From Methanolinea mesophila (lineage in GTDB: Archaea > Halobacteriota > Methanomicrobia > Methanomicrobiales > Methanospirillaceae), in the NCBI RefSeq assembly GCF_017873855.1, contig NZ_JAGGKR010000001.1, positions 1,865,529-1,929,528 of the forward strand: DNA of 64,000 bases, written 5' to 3'. Position numbers and translations under genes: made by a program. The notes below the pieces were generated by a model. It was given only the letters and a program-made list of their open reading frames with translations, was not told the origin of the DNA and searched no databases. This document shows, one piece after another, positions 50,880 to 59,459 of the stretch. Within the stretch, counting starts at the first letter, position 1. Each line of letters begins with the position of its first letter.

Positions 50880-51567
50880 TGCCTGAATTCGTTCCGCCAC
50901 ATTTTTCTTCGCACTTACCGGGTGTTACCGAAAGGGTCTCTCCCGAATAGCGGTGAAGCCATCTCTGCCTGGACAGGTCGAAAATCCAGGTCCGGAAAGT
51001 TCCTTTCAGGCTTACATTCGATGCGTTCGCCGTAAGTACGAGCGGCGCTATCCCCGCGTCGCCGATCAGGGCCTGCCAGATATCTTCAACCCTCGCCTGA
51101 TAATAGAGCCCGAGGATAACCGAAATATGGAGGTAACCCGGGTCCGGGTGGCGGTCCTGCCATTTGTGGGTTACCGTCAGGCCCGAGAGTTCGCGGACAA
51201 TCGCACAATAAAAATCCGCAAATCCCGGCGAAGCGATCACGTCGTGAGCGATGACCTCGGAAAGTCCGCGGCTTTTCAACCTTTTCCAGCCGGAAATAGC
51301 GAATTCGAGGGAATCGTGGCCTTTCGCCGCGGCGGCGATCCCTGCCCGGACGCGGCCCGGCGAAACACCGGCCCTGAGCGTAAAGGGCCCGTAAAGGGTT
51401 ATGTGAGGCGTTCCTACCACCTTTGATCCAAGCCCGAAACGTATTCCGACCTCCCTTGCGGTGGTGCAGAGCTGCGGCCACCAGGGCGTCTCCCTGAGAT
51501 CGAGGGAGACGGTATACCTGTCACCCGCCGGATTGGTTTTTCTCCCTGCACGGCCTGCATTACGCAT
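50860..51567 (-). CDS. 2'-5' RNA ligase family (2H phosphoesterase)
   Basis: A 235-residue protein with two H-x-T/S-x motifs: 'GTPHITLYGPF' (about residue 55) and 'PGYLHISVILG' (about 145). This is the hallmark of 2H phosphoesterases that act on 2'-5' or cyclic phosphodiesters in RNA or nucleotides. The C-terminus has a short Cys-x3-Cys tail. The start (ATG 51567) lies inside the 3' end of msrB, so the two genes are co-transcribed. Confidence 0.82.
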   Translation of the reverse strand: MRNAGRAGRKTNPAGDRYTVSLDLRETPWWPQLCTTAREVGIRFGLGSKVVGTPHITLYGPFTLRAGVSPGRVRAGIAAAAKGHDSLEFAISGWKRLKSRGLSEVIAHDVIASPGFADFYCAIVRELSGLTVTHKWQDRHPDPGYLHISVILGLYYQARVEDIWQALIGDAGIAPLVLTANASNVSLKGTFRTWIFDLSRQRWLHRYSGETLSVTPGKCEEKCGGTNSGTREAGQ

Positions 51568-52021
51568 GGTCCGGGTCAAAGTTCAGGGACGCGGAGTTCA
51601 TGCAGAACCGCTGGTGGGTCGGCGGAGGCCCGTCGTCGAAGACGTGTCCGAGGTGTGCTCCGCACCGGGCACACAAGACCTCGGTCCTTGTCATAAAAAG
51701 GCTGGTATCCGGCGCCGTACGGATGTTATGTCCGTCGATGGGGGCCCAGAAACTTGGCCATCCAGTCCCCGATTCGAACTTGGTATCGGACCTGAAGAGC
51801 GCGGTCCCGCAGCATATACACCGGTAGATCCCTTTTCCATGGAAGTTATGATATTTACCGGTAAATGGCGGTTCGGTCCCTTTTTTTCGTGCGACCCGGT
51901 AGGATTCCTCAGTGAGTACCGCCCGCCACTCTTCATCGGTTTTTACGATCCGGGGAACTTCTTCGAATTTCTCTCCTCGAGGTTCGAAAATTAACACCTT
52001 ATCTGTTCCAGACTGGGGCAT
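51560..52021 (-). CDS. msrB: Peptide-methionine (R)-S-oxide reductase
   Basis: A 153-residue repair enzyme that reduces methionine-R-sulfoxide. ATG 52021 is chosen because GAGGTG lies 5 nt upstream; the frame extends 7 codons further. Zinc cysteines are in 'YRCICCGTALF' and 'VLCARCGAHLGHVF'; the catalytic Cys is in 'HQRFCMNSASLNF'. 'ESGTGWPSFWAPI' is the family signature. It protects against oxidants. Confidence 0.95.
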   Translation of the reverse strand: MPQSGTDKVLIFEPRGEKFEEVPRIVKTDEEWRAVLTEESYRVARKKGTEPPFTGKYHNFHGKGIYRCICCGTALFRSDTKFESGTGWPSFWAPIDGHNIRTAPDTSLFMTRTEVLCARCGAHLGHVFDDGPPPTHQRFCMNSASLNFDPDHA

Positions 52022-52155
52022 ACGTACACCTCTGATGATCACTACAGGAGATCTCTTCTATATGAAATAGCTCTTCAGCCCCGGGTGTGCGATGAAAAAA
52101 CCCTGTTATTTTATGCACCGGGGTGAAGATGATGTACTGGAGGATCGGTGCATCA

Positions 52156-53454
52156 ATGGAACGGGAAACCGAGCGGATCAAAGGAGTCCTTGTGATCAGG
52201 TGCAGGGGGAGACTGGACGCATTCGGGGCCGAAAAACTTGAGGAGACCCTGAAGAGTTCACTTCAGGACGACGATACTTCGGTGGTTATCGATCTGGGAG
52301 AGGTCCCCTACCTGAGCAGCGGGGGGATCAGGATCCTGCTCGAATACAGGAAAAAACTCAAAGAAAGAGGTGGGATCCTCGCCCTTGCGAGGGTCGGGCA
52401 GTACCCCCGCCAGGTTTTGGATATGGCAGGATTTTCCTCGGTGTTCTCCCTTTACCCCACCCTGGAAGAAGCCGTGGCCTCCGCCAGGAAGACCACGGAC
52501 CGCGACGACCTGCTGATGGAACTGATGAACCCGGCCTCCGTCCGCGGAGACCTGAAACTGAGTATCGAGCCTGGGAAGCCGAACGTCGCCGGGTTAAGGG
52601 TTGTGGGCCATATCGATGATGTCCTCCGGGCAAAAATCAGAAAAGAAGACATTCATATCCTGAGTTTCTCCGAATCCGAGTATTCGCTGGGACTGGGAGC
52701 CCTGGGTGCCACGGTCGACGATGCACTCCCCCTCCTGGGCGAGATGATCACCCTTCACGGGACGATGGTCTGGCTCCCGACAGACGGGAATAATACTCCG
52801 GACTTCTTCACTCCTGTGCAGGATACGGGAAATGTAAGGCTTTATTCGGGTTTTTCGGTGATTCTGAACGGGCAGTTCCACGAGGTTATCACGATTGAGA
52901 CCGATCGGGAGGAAGGGGTCTCGATCCACGAGGTGTATCGCGAGTTATTTGAATTTGCCAGGGAACGAAAGAAGAGGGATACAGGGGTGATCGCCCTGGT
53001 GATCTGGGGTGTTCTCGCGGGGATGCAGAGTTCCGGGGTAAAGAAGGCACCGCTCGCCTCGGCGGGTTTCCCTGACGGCCATACCATCGACGAACCGGGC
53101 TTTGCGCCGGAATGGATGGACCATGATACAATTCCCAGGTGCCAGGGTGATACTCTGGTCAGTTTCGGGTTTGGCATAGACCAGGAGGCGGACCTGTCCT
53201 CATTCGACCCCCGGGCAGTTCTCGCACTCTCCCCGGTAAGGTATAGCGGGGAGCGAAGGGAGCGTCTGGCACTTCACAACCACGGGGTAGTCTTCCGGGA
53301 TATTCCCTGGGATCCGAATGCACACCTGGGAAACCAGGTGAAGAAGATCGTGAGAGAAGGAAAATTCGTTGATATGCGGCACCTCCTGGAATCTACCCGT
53401 CTCCGGAGGATGAAGGCGGGCATCGCCTACATTTCCAATATCTCCCTGGAATGA
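52156..53454 (+). CDS. STAS-domain protein with a large unrecognised C-terminal domain
   Basis: A 432-residue protein from ATG 52156 (GGTG 5 nt upstream; the frame opens at 52123). Residues 1-105 form a STAS domain of the anti-anti-sigma type ('DTSVVIDLGEVPYLSSGGIR' contains the phospho-Ser site). Residues 140-432 ('GHIDDVLRAKIRKEDIHILS', 'SLGLGALGATVDDALPLLGE', 'DTGVIALVIWGVLAGMQSSG') are a globular domain I do not recognise. Archaea lack sigma factors, so the STAS domain must act in another partner-switching pathway. Confidence 0.72.
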   Translation: MERETERIKGVLVIRCRGRLDAFGAEKLEETLKSSLQDDDTSVVIDLGEVPYLSSGGIRILLEYRKKLKERGGILALARVGQYPRQVLDMAGFSSVFSLYPTLEEAVASARKTTDRDDLLMELMNPASVRGDLKLSIEPGKPNVAGLRVVGHIDDVLRAKIRKEDIHILSFSESEYSLGLGALGATVDDALPLLGEMITLHGTMVWLPTDGNNTPDFFTPVQDTGNVRLYSGFSVILNGQFHEVITIETDREEGVSIHEVYRELFEFARERKKRDTGVIALVIWGVLAGMQSSGVKKAPLASAGFPDGHTIDEPGFAPEWMDHDTIPRCQGDTLVSFGFGIDQEADLSSFDPRAVLALSPVRYSGERRERLALHNHGVVFRDIPWDPNAHLGNQVKKIVREGKFVDMRHLLESTRLRRMKAGIAYISNISLE

Positions 53455-53629
53455 ATGAACCCTGGAAGGCCAGGGAATTCCTCCATGCCCGCTGCGAGTG
53501 GGGAGAGTGGTCAGGCCCAGACGCAGCCGCATCTCGCTGCATTCTCGGCACATGGCGGTGACGTCACCCTAACAGAAAGAAAAAGAATCGACGACCCGGG
53601 CAATCGGACAACCGGCGAAAAAATTATAT
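53455..53629. other. Intergenic region
   Basis: 175 bp between convergent genes, including an AT-rich ATTATATTTAAG near 53624-53635. No gene seen. Confidence 0.4.
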
Positions 53630-54277
53630 TTAAGTGGCTGCTCCCGCATTTGCGATCTTTTGTTTAACCACGCCGATGACCCGGTTCAGGTGGATCTTCA
53701 TCTCCTCGATGACCGCCATCTGGTCGTTGGTCGGGGTATAGGTAATCGAATCAAGTCCGGTCTGTGCGGCTTCGAACGAGGCGAGTGCTGAGTTGAAATC
53801 ATTATTTTCGGCACTCTTGGCACCATCGCGCAGGTCGGTGGCCACGTCGTTCAGCTTCGAGAGAAATCCAAGGTAAGAACTCTGGAGCCGTGTATTTGCG
53901 GGATCCTGGAAGTTTGAGTACATCGACAAATTCCTGCTGTCATTGGTGATGGCATTCGCGAGATCGCCCGACTTGGAGGAGAGTGCCGACCACGTGGGAG
54001 AAACCACGGATACCCCCTGGATCTTTGCCAGCGCAATGTCGACCTTCCCCGAGAGATCCGTGATTCTCGGCCTTGATGCCTGATAGACCAGCAGGAAATC
54101 GGCATCCTGGTAGGCAGGAGTGGGTGTTACTATCGTCGTCTGGACCTCGGTCTGGGGGGCAGAGGGTGTAGGGGTGGGGGTAGGCGTGGAATAGCCCGGC
54201 ACCCCGGTACAGCCACAGAATGCCAGCAGGATGATGAGCAGGCACGCACAGGCGCCAGCGGGTATGATCCGTATCAT
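53630..54277 (-). CDS. Surface lipoprotein with helical domain
   Basis: A 215-residue lipoprotein from ATG 54277. The signal peptide has the lipobox 'IILLAFCGC'; a Thr-Pro linker 'STPTPTPTPSAP' follows. The rest is a helical bundle ('SRPRITDLSGKVDIALAKIQ', 'DGAKSAENNDFNSALASFEA'). Function unknown. Belongs with the other Thr/Pro-linker lipoproteins in this window. Confidence 0.82.
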   Translation of the reverse strand: MIRIIPAGACACLLIILLAFCGCTGVPGYSTPTPTPTPSAPQTEVQTTIVTPTPAYQDADFLLVYQASRPRITDLSGKVDIALAKIQGVSVVSPTWSALSSKSGDLANAITNDSRNLSMYSNFQDPANTRLQSSYLGFLSKLNDVATDLRDGAKSAENNDFNSALASFEAAQTGLDSITYTPTNDQMAVIEEMKIHLNRVIGVVKQKIANAGAAT

Positions 54278-54618
54278 AAAAGAGTGAAGAATGTTGCAAC
54301 GCTTAAATCTTTCCCCGAAAGGGCAAACAAAATGCCGCTGAATGGGAAATTTATCGATATTTCCGGTTCGTATTAAGCCGCGGGGAAGACAGACAGGTAG
54401 GCATGGGGGACCGGGGTCCCCTTTGAGCCGCGTGAGAGGGTTACCCGCATGAAGAGCAGATGCACCGGCGTAGCCGCTGATGGCAGGGAGGATCGTACTT
54501 CCGGTCAGCATGCGATACCCGTTCACGATCGGAAGTCCGGTGGCCCGGTGCGCCGCAAGTATTAATTGCGGTTCTTCTCTAGGAGATAATCGATGAATAT
54601 CCCGTCGCGGGTGAACAG
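54278..54618. other. Intergenic region upstream of carbamate kinase
   Basis: About 340 bp between divergent genes. A TATA-like AGTATTAATTG (54559-54569) lies before the carbamate kinase gene. No gene or strong repeat was seen. Confidence 0.4.
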
Positions 54619-55569
54619 ATGAAAGAGAACGTACTGATCGCGCTTGGAGGGAATGCGATCCTTAAACACAGGGAAGAAGGGACCGCTGCAGAACAGTTTG
54701 AAAATGTCCGGGTGACCTGCCGTCATCTTGCGGAGATGGTCCGGGAAGGATACCGCGTTGCAGTCACTCACGGAAACGGACCCCAGGTCGGGGATATTCT
54801 CCTCGCCTACGAACTTGCGAAGGGAACGCTCCCTCCGATGCCGCTCGACGTCTGCGGAGCGCAGTCCCAGGGAATGATCGGGTATATGCTCCAGCATAGT
54901 CTGCAGAACGAACTCCATTCCCGGGATCTTCATATTCCGGTGGCAACGATTCTGACCCGGACGCAGGTAGACCGGGATGACCCGGCCTTTATCAGTCCGT
55001 CAAAGCCAATAGGACCTTTTTATACTGCAATGGAGGCCAAAAGGCTTCGTGAAGAGAATGGGTGGGCGATCGGGAATGACAGCGGCAGAGGATTCCGGCG
55101 ACTGGTCCCTTCACCAGAACCGGTCAGGATCCTCGAGGAGAAGGCGATAAAGGAGATTTACGATGAAGGAATCATCGTGATTGCGTGCGGGGGCGGGGGA
55201 ATCCCGGTGATGGACTCAGGAAAAGGGGAATACATCGGTGTCGAGGCGGTGATCGATAAGGATCACGTCGCTGCCCTCATGGGGAATCTCATCGGGGCGG
55301 ACACACTCCTTATCCTGACCGACGTCCCCTGTGTGTATCTTCATTATGGAAAACCGGACCAGGTAAGTCTTGGCCGTTTGACCCCTCATGAGGCCCGGAA
55401 ATATTTGCATGAGGGACAGTTTCCATCGGGAAGCATGGGACCGAAGATCGAGTCTGCGCTCCGGTTTATCGCGGGAGGGGGGAAACGGGTGATAATCTCA
55501 TCGCTCGAATCGGCTTCGCGGGCAATGAAGGAGGACGCCGGTACCGTGATATCAGGGGAAGATAACTAG
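54619..55569 (+). CDS. arcC: Carbamate kinase
   Basis: A 316-residue enzyme of the amino-acid kinase fold that interconverts carbamoyl phosphate plus ADP with carbamate plus ATP. It opens 'VLIALGGNAILKHREEG', with 'AVTHGNGPQVGDILLAYEL', 'IVIACGGGGIPVM', 'VEAVIDKDHVAALM' and 'DTLLILTDVPCVYLHYGKP'. GGTG lies 5 nt before the ATG. No arginine deiminase or ornithine carbamoyltransferase genes adjoin it, so it may make ATP or carbamoyl phosphate from another source. Confidence 0.94.
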   Translation: MKENVLIALGGNAILKHREEGTAAEQFENVRVTCRHLAEMVREGYRVAVTHGNGPQVGDILLAYELAKGTLPPMPLDVCGAQSQGMIGYMLQHSLQNELHSRDLHIPVATILTRTQVDRDDPAFISPSKPIGPFYTAMEAKRLREENGWAIGNDSGRGFRRLVPSPEPVRILEEKAIKEIYDEGIIVIACGGGGIPVMDSGKGEYIGVEAVIDKDHVAALMGNLIGADTLLILTDVPCVYLHYGKPDQVSLGRLTPHEARKYLHEGQFPSGSMGPKIESALRFIAGGGKRVIISSLESASRAMKEDAGTVISGEDN

Positions 55570-55578
55570 AACGTCTCT

Positions 55579-55896
55579 TTATATCATCCTGGCGCCCCAG
55601 AGGGTATGTTCGAACCTCTGGGCCTTCTCCGCGCCCCTGGTGCAGAAGTGATTGTATTTCAGGCCAAGTTGAGCGAAAACCGGGCATTTTGGGCAGATAC
55701 ATTCTTTTTCAGTATCGATGCACATGAAACTCTTTCCATTGGAGCAGAAGAGTATCTCTTTCGCCTCATTCGCGCAGCGGTTATACGTCGGGCAACCGGG
55801 GCAGTTACACGTCCTCTTCAGTTCCCCGATCTTCGCGGCCAGCTGGTCGGGGGGCATCTTCATCATCGCATGCATTATCTCTTCAAACCTGTCCAT
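55579..55896 (-). CDS. DUF2769-type cysteine-rich protein
   Basis: A 105-residue protein with about ten cysteines in three groups: 'CNCPGCPTYNRC', 'ILFCSNGKSFMC' and 'CICPKCPVFAQLG', plus 'HFCTRG'. This matches the DUF2769 pattern of archaeal metal-binding proteins. Probably binds zinc or Fe-S clusters; function unknown. Convergent with the carbamate kinase gene (9 bp gap). Confidence 0.82.
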   Translation of the reverse strand: MDRFEEIMHAMMKMPPDQLAAKIGELKRTCNCPGCPTYNRCANEAKEILFCSNGKSFMCIDTEKECICPKCPVFAQLGLKYNHFCTRGAEKAQRFEHTLWGARMI

Positions 55897-56079
55897 CCTG
55901 TCTTCACCCTGCCGAGTAATACCGCCAGTGGATATTTAGAGTTATCTCAGATTTCCCGAACATTACAAGATGGATCATTATCCGGAAATTATTTGAAAAT
56001 TCGAAAAATGCGGCAGTGGAGATTCCCGGTTTTGGGCAGGAAAACATCTTTATCTGGAAAGACCGTGGAATGGAGTTGT

Positions 56080-56253
56080 ATGAGGCCCGAAGATCCGGAA
56101 AAGAGATCCGGAATACCCCCTCCCCCCCATCAGGGGCCGGGATATCACCGGTGCAAATGCACCCGATGTGGGTTTGAAATGAAGCAGCCGCCGGAATCGC
56201 CCTGTTATCTTGTCCGCTGCCCCCGGTGCGAAGGCCCGATGGTCGACGGGTAA
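56080..56253 (+). CDS. Zinc-ribbon microprotein
   Basis: A 57-residue protein with GGAG 5 nt before ATG 56080. A Pro-rich start ('RSGIPPPPHQGPGYH') is followed by 'RCKCTRCGFEMK' and 'YLVRCPRCEGPMVDG', a C-x-C-x2-C ... C-x2-C zinc ribbon. Small size and the clear ribosome binding site support a real gene. A TATA-like TTTATCTGG is near 56049-56057. Confidence 0.7.
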   Translation: MRPEDPEKRSGIPPPPHQGPGYHRCKCTRCGFEMKQPPESPCYLVRCPRCEGPMVDG

Positions 56254-56360
56254 ACCAGACCGTACACGCCCCCGGCAGGTCCACGGATCAGCCCTGATCG
56301 CCGGATGTCGCGGACCTGAACTCGATGCCGGAGGCTTTAAATTCCGTAAAATCAGGAGAA

Positions 56361-56433
56361 GGCCAGGGCCGAGACTCGAACCCGGGTCGGGGGATCCACA
56401 GTCCCCTAGGATAACCAACTACCCCACCCTGGC
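56361..56433 (-). tRNA. tRNA-His(GTG)
   Basis: On the minus strand: acceptor GCCAGGG/CCCTGGC, anticodon stem GGGGA/TCCCC with loop CTGTGGA (anticodon GTG), T-arm CCGGGTTCGAGTCTCGG and discriminator C73, as required for histidine. The base before G1 is T, so the G-1 identity base is not encoded. CCA is not encoded. Confidence 0.94.
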
Positions 56434-56664
56434 AGATGTACCCTTTTTCATTTGACCCGTACATTCATTAATATATCTGCATTGTACGGATCCCGGGGAG
56501 ATTATTAAGACCATATCCTGCAAATAGATAGCAGAAATGGCGAATCGGATCGACGTTTGATAAATGTCATCCGCCCATCCGGGCGAACATATTCGTTCAA
56601 TATAGAAAACACGGGATTATTCCTGAGAAGAAACCTAATCGCGATGATTCCGGGGATGAAAAAA
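56434..56664. other. Intergenic region before infB
   Basis: About 230 bp with an AT-rich stretch ATTAATATATCTGC (56467-56480) that can serve as promoter. The infB frame opens at 56557, but the first credible start is 56656 or 56665. Confidence 0.4.
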
Positions 56665-58443
56665 ATGGCAAAACAGAACAATATCCGGACTCCGATCGTG
56701 TGTGTGCTTGGCCACGTGGATCACGGCAAAACGTCTCTGCTCGATCGCATCCGGGGATCATCCGTAGTGAGCACCGAGGACGGGGCGATTACCCAGCACA
56801 TCGGAGCGACCATTGTGCCGATCGACGCGATAAAACGGATGAGCGGGGGGCTCGAGAAGCTCGCGCTCTCGGTTCCCGGTCTGCTTTTTATCGACACTCC
56901 CGGACATCACGCATTTACCACGCTTCGTGCGAGAGGTGGGGCGCTTGCGGATATGGCAATCGTGGTGGTGGACATTAACCAGGGATTCCAACCCCAGACT
57001 ATCGAAGCGCTCCAGATCCTGCGTAATTATAAGACCCCCTTCGTCATCGCCGCGACCAAGATCGACAGGCTCCACGGATGGAAGGTCAACAAGGACGAAC
57101 CGTTCTTGAAATCGTTCTCGATGCAGAACGACAGGGTCAGAGATCTCCTGGAAAAGAAGGTCTATGAACTGGTCGGAAACCTCTCGGATCTCGGTTTTTC
57201 GGCCGAACGTTTCGACCGGGTGAGTGATTTCCGGAGAAATCTTGCTATCGTCCCTGTGAGCGCACATACCGGGGAGGGCATCGCAGAACTCCTCATGGTG
57301 ATGATCGGGCTGGCCCAGCGATATATGGAAGAGGCTCTTGAATTTTCGGTGGATGGGCCTGGAACCGGTACTATCCTGGAGGTAAAAGAGGAGAAGGGCC
57401 TGGGACTCACCCTTGACCTGATCCTGTACGACGGCACTATCGCCGTGGGCGACGATATCGCGGTCGCCACCCAGGGAGGCGTAGTCATCACGAAGGTGAG
57501 GGCGCTCTTAAAACCGCGGCCCATGAAGGAGATCCTCGTCGAAGACCGTTTCGAAAGGGTAAAATCGGTCGTTGCGGCTTCGGGGATCAAGGTCTCGGCG
57601 CCCAACCTTGAAGGAGCGATCGCAGGATCCCCGGTCCAGGTCGTCGCAGGAGAGCCCGGCCCGGTGATCGAAAAGATCAGGAAAGAGATGGAAGAGATCA
57701 ATGTCCACCTCTCTCCCGAAGGGCTGGTGGTAAAGGCGGACACTATCGGCGCCCTGGAGGCACTCTCCAAGGAGCTGGAGAACCTGAACATAGGTATCAT
57801 GAGGGCCGAGGTGGGTCCGCTCAGTCGCCATGACGTAATAGAGGCCGAAACAATAAAAAATCCATTTTACAGGGCTCTTCTCGCATTCAGCACCCCGGTG
57901 CTCCCCGATGCGGCCGAACTTCTCAGGGACCCCTCCTATTCAATGGTCCGGCTCTTCGAAGGCAGGGTGATCTACAAGCTGGTCGAGGATTACGTTGAAT
58001 GGCGCGACGAACTGAAACGGAAAACCGAACAGCAGAAGTTTGAACAGATCGTCATGCCTGCAAAAATACGTATCCTCCCCCATTGTGTCTTCCGTCAGAG
58101 CAACCCCGCGGTGGTGGGGGTACGGGTGCTCGGGGGGACCCTTCGCACGGGAGTGTACCTGGCGACCAGGGAAGGAAAACGGGTCGGACACCTGAAGTCG
58201 ATGCAGCAGAACCAGGAGAACATAAGAGAAGCGGACGCAGGTGCTGAGGTGGCGATCTCGATCGAAGGGGCCACCGTGGGAAGGCAGATCAATGTCGAGG
58301 ACGACCTGCTGGTAGACATTCCAGAAAAACATGTTAAGGTGCTGGAAATGGAGATGTTATCCCATCTCCCCATAAGCACCCAGGAGGTCCTTGCGGAATT
58401 TACCGCCCTGAAGAGGAAGGAGGATCCCTTCTGGGGAAAGTAG
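56665..58443 (+). CDS. infB: Translation initiation factor aIF5B
   Basis: A 592-residue GTPase that joins ribosomal subunits. The start 'MAKQNNIRTPIVCVLGHVDH' is close to the usual archaeal N-terminus; ATGs at 56644 and 56656 are alternatives. G1 'GHVDHGKTS', G2 'GAITQHIGAT', G3 'DTPGHHAF' and G4-like 'ATKIDR' are present. The long C-terminal part (domains II-IV) includes 'SVDGPGTGTILEVKEEKGLG' and 'MPAKIRILPHCVFRQSNPAV'. No intein interrupts the gene. Confidence 0.96.
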   Translation: MAKQNNIRTPIVCVLGHVDHGKTSLLDRIRGSSVVSTEDGAITQHIGATIVPIDAIKRMSGGLEKLALSVPGLLFIDTPGHHAFTTLRARGGALADMAIVVVDINQGFQPQTIEALQILRNYKTPFVIAATKIDRLHGWKVNKDEPFLKSFSMQNDRVRDLLEKKVYELVGNLSDLGFSAERFDRVSDFRRNLAIVPVSAHTGEGIAELLMVMIGLAQRYMEEALEFSVDGPGTGTILEVKEEKGLGLTLDLILYDGTIAVGDDIAVATQGGVVITKVRALLKPRPMKEILVEDRFERVKSVVAASGIKVSAPNLEGAIAGSPVQVVAGEPGPVIEKIRKEMEEINVHLSPEGLVVKADTIGALEALSKELENLNIGIMRAEVGPLSRHDVIEAETIKNPFYRALLAFSTPVLPDAAELLRDPSYSMVRLFEGRVIYKLVEDYVEWRDELKRKTEQQKFEQIVMPAKIRILPHCVFRQSNPAVVGVRVLGGTLRTGVYLATREGKRVGHLKSMQQNQENIREADAGAEVAISIEGATVGRQINVEDDLLVDIPEKHVKVLEMEMLSHLPISTQEVLAEFTALKRKEDPFWGK

Positions 58444-58575
58444 TTTTAATAGTATCCTCGTCCAATTTTATAGGTACTTCTCCAGCGATAGATCTCCCGC
58501 GATGAGGCCGCTCACGCAGCCCCCGGATAGAACGTTTCTGGAGTTATCCTTCGGGAAATCAGGAGCAACAAAGTT

Positions 58576-58980
58576 ATGGTAGAATTTAAAGTGGTCTTAT
58601 CCGACCGTAAGACGGGGCGCGCCTACAATATTGATGTGAGCGGGGGCGCTGCCGGTGGAATTATCGGGAAGAAACTCGGCGACGAGATCGATGCGGGCGC
58701 CCTGGGACTCTCGGGATACAAGATCGAGCTGACCGGTGCATCCGACAGGAACGGAACTCCCGCCAAGAAGAACCTCCCCGTGGCAGGAAGACGCAGGATC
58801 CTGCTCGCAGGAGGAGTAGGGTTCAACCCTGTCATGGACGGTCAGAGACGGAGAAAGTCCATCAGAGGGAACGAGATAACCGCGGATTTCGTGCAGATCA
58901 ATGCCAGCGTGACAAAATACGGCGAAAAGCCCCTTGAAGAACACTTCGCGAAACCTGTCGAAGAACCGAAGAAAGAATAG
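58576..58980 (+). CDS. rps6e: 30S ribosomal protein S6e
   Basis: A 134-residue ribosomal protein. It begins 'MVEFKVVLSDRKTGRAYNID' with the typical 'GKKLGDEIDAGALGLSGYKI' and 'RRRILLAGGVGFNPVMDGQR' blocks. It follows infB by 130 bp on the same strand, a pairing common in euryarchaea. Confidence 0.96.
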   Translation: MVEFKVVLSDRKTGRAYNIDVSGGAAGGIIGKKLGDEIDAGALGLSGYKIELTGASDRNGTPAKKNLPVAGRRRILLAGGVGFNPVMDGQRRRKSIRGNEITADFVQINASVTKYGEKPLEEHFAKPVEEPKKE

Positions 58981-58991
58981 AAATATTTCCA

Positions 58992-59459
58992 CTAACTCTC
59001 GTTTTTCAGCATTTGTTCACGAAGTGCGGGGAGGAGGTCTTCGAAGGGTATGTCGTACTTCCTCGCAAGGATTACGATCGCTGCCTGGGGTCTCAATTTG
59101 CCGTCGAACTGCTGGTGAATGAGATCGTTCATCTGGGAGACGACACCGGTGACCGGCTGGCCCGTGCCCGCGGCCATACGTTTCAGTAACTCCTGCAGTG
59201 CATCCGACCGGCTGAACATGGAGGAAGACGGCTTGAATCCCAATGGGATGTCCACCTGATCCACCACGAAAAGCGGGACTATCATTTCGCCCTCGAAGGC
59301 GATAAGGCCCTCTTCGAGGGCTTTCTGGATGACCTGGTTTGCCTGGTCTATGCTCATCCATTTCCTGTCGAATGCGAGATAATACACGATCTCATTCTTT
59401 TTCAGCCTCTCTTTTCTCGTGTGGCGGAAGGGTGCAGCGATAGTGATTGAAAGGCTCAT
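58992..59459 (-). CDS. DUF2240 family protein
   Basis: A 155-residue archaeal protein with 'MSLSITIAAPFRHTRKERLK', 'YYLAFDRKWMSIDQANQVIQ', 'RPQAAIVILARKYDIPFEDL'. The layout suggests two small helical DNA- or RNA-binding-like units. Family function is unknown. It is convergent with rps6e (11 bp gap). Confidence 0.82.
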   Translation of the reverse strand: MSLSITIAAPFRHTRKERLKKNEIVYYLAFDRKWMSIDQANQVIQKALEEGLIAFEGEMIVPLFVVDQVDIPLGFKPSSSMFSRSDALQELLKRMAAGTGQPVTGVVSQMNDLIHQQFDGKLRPQAAIVILARKYDIPFEDLLPALREQMLKNES

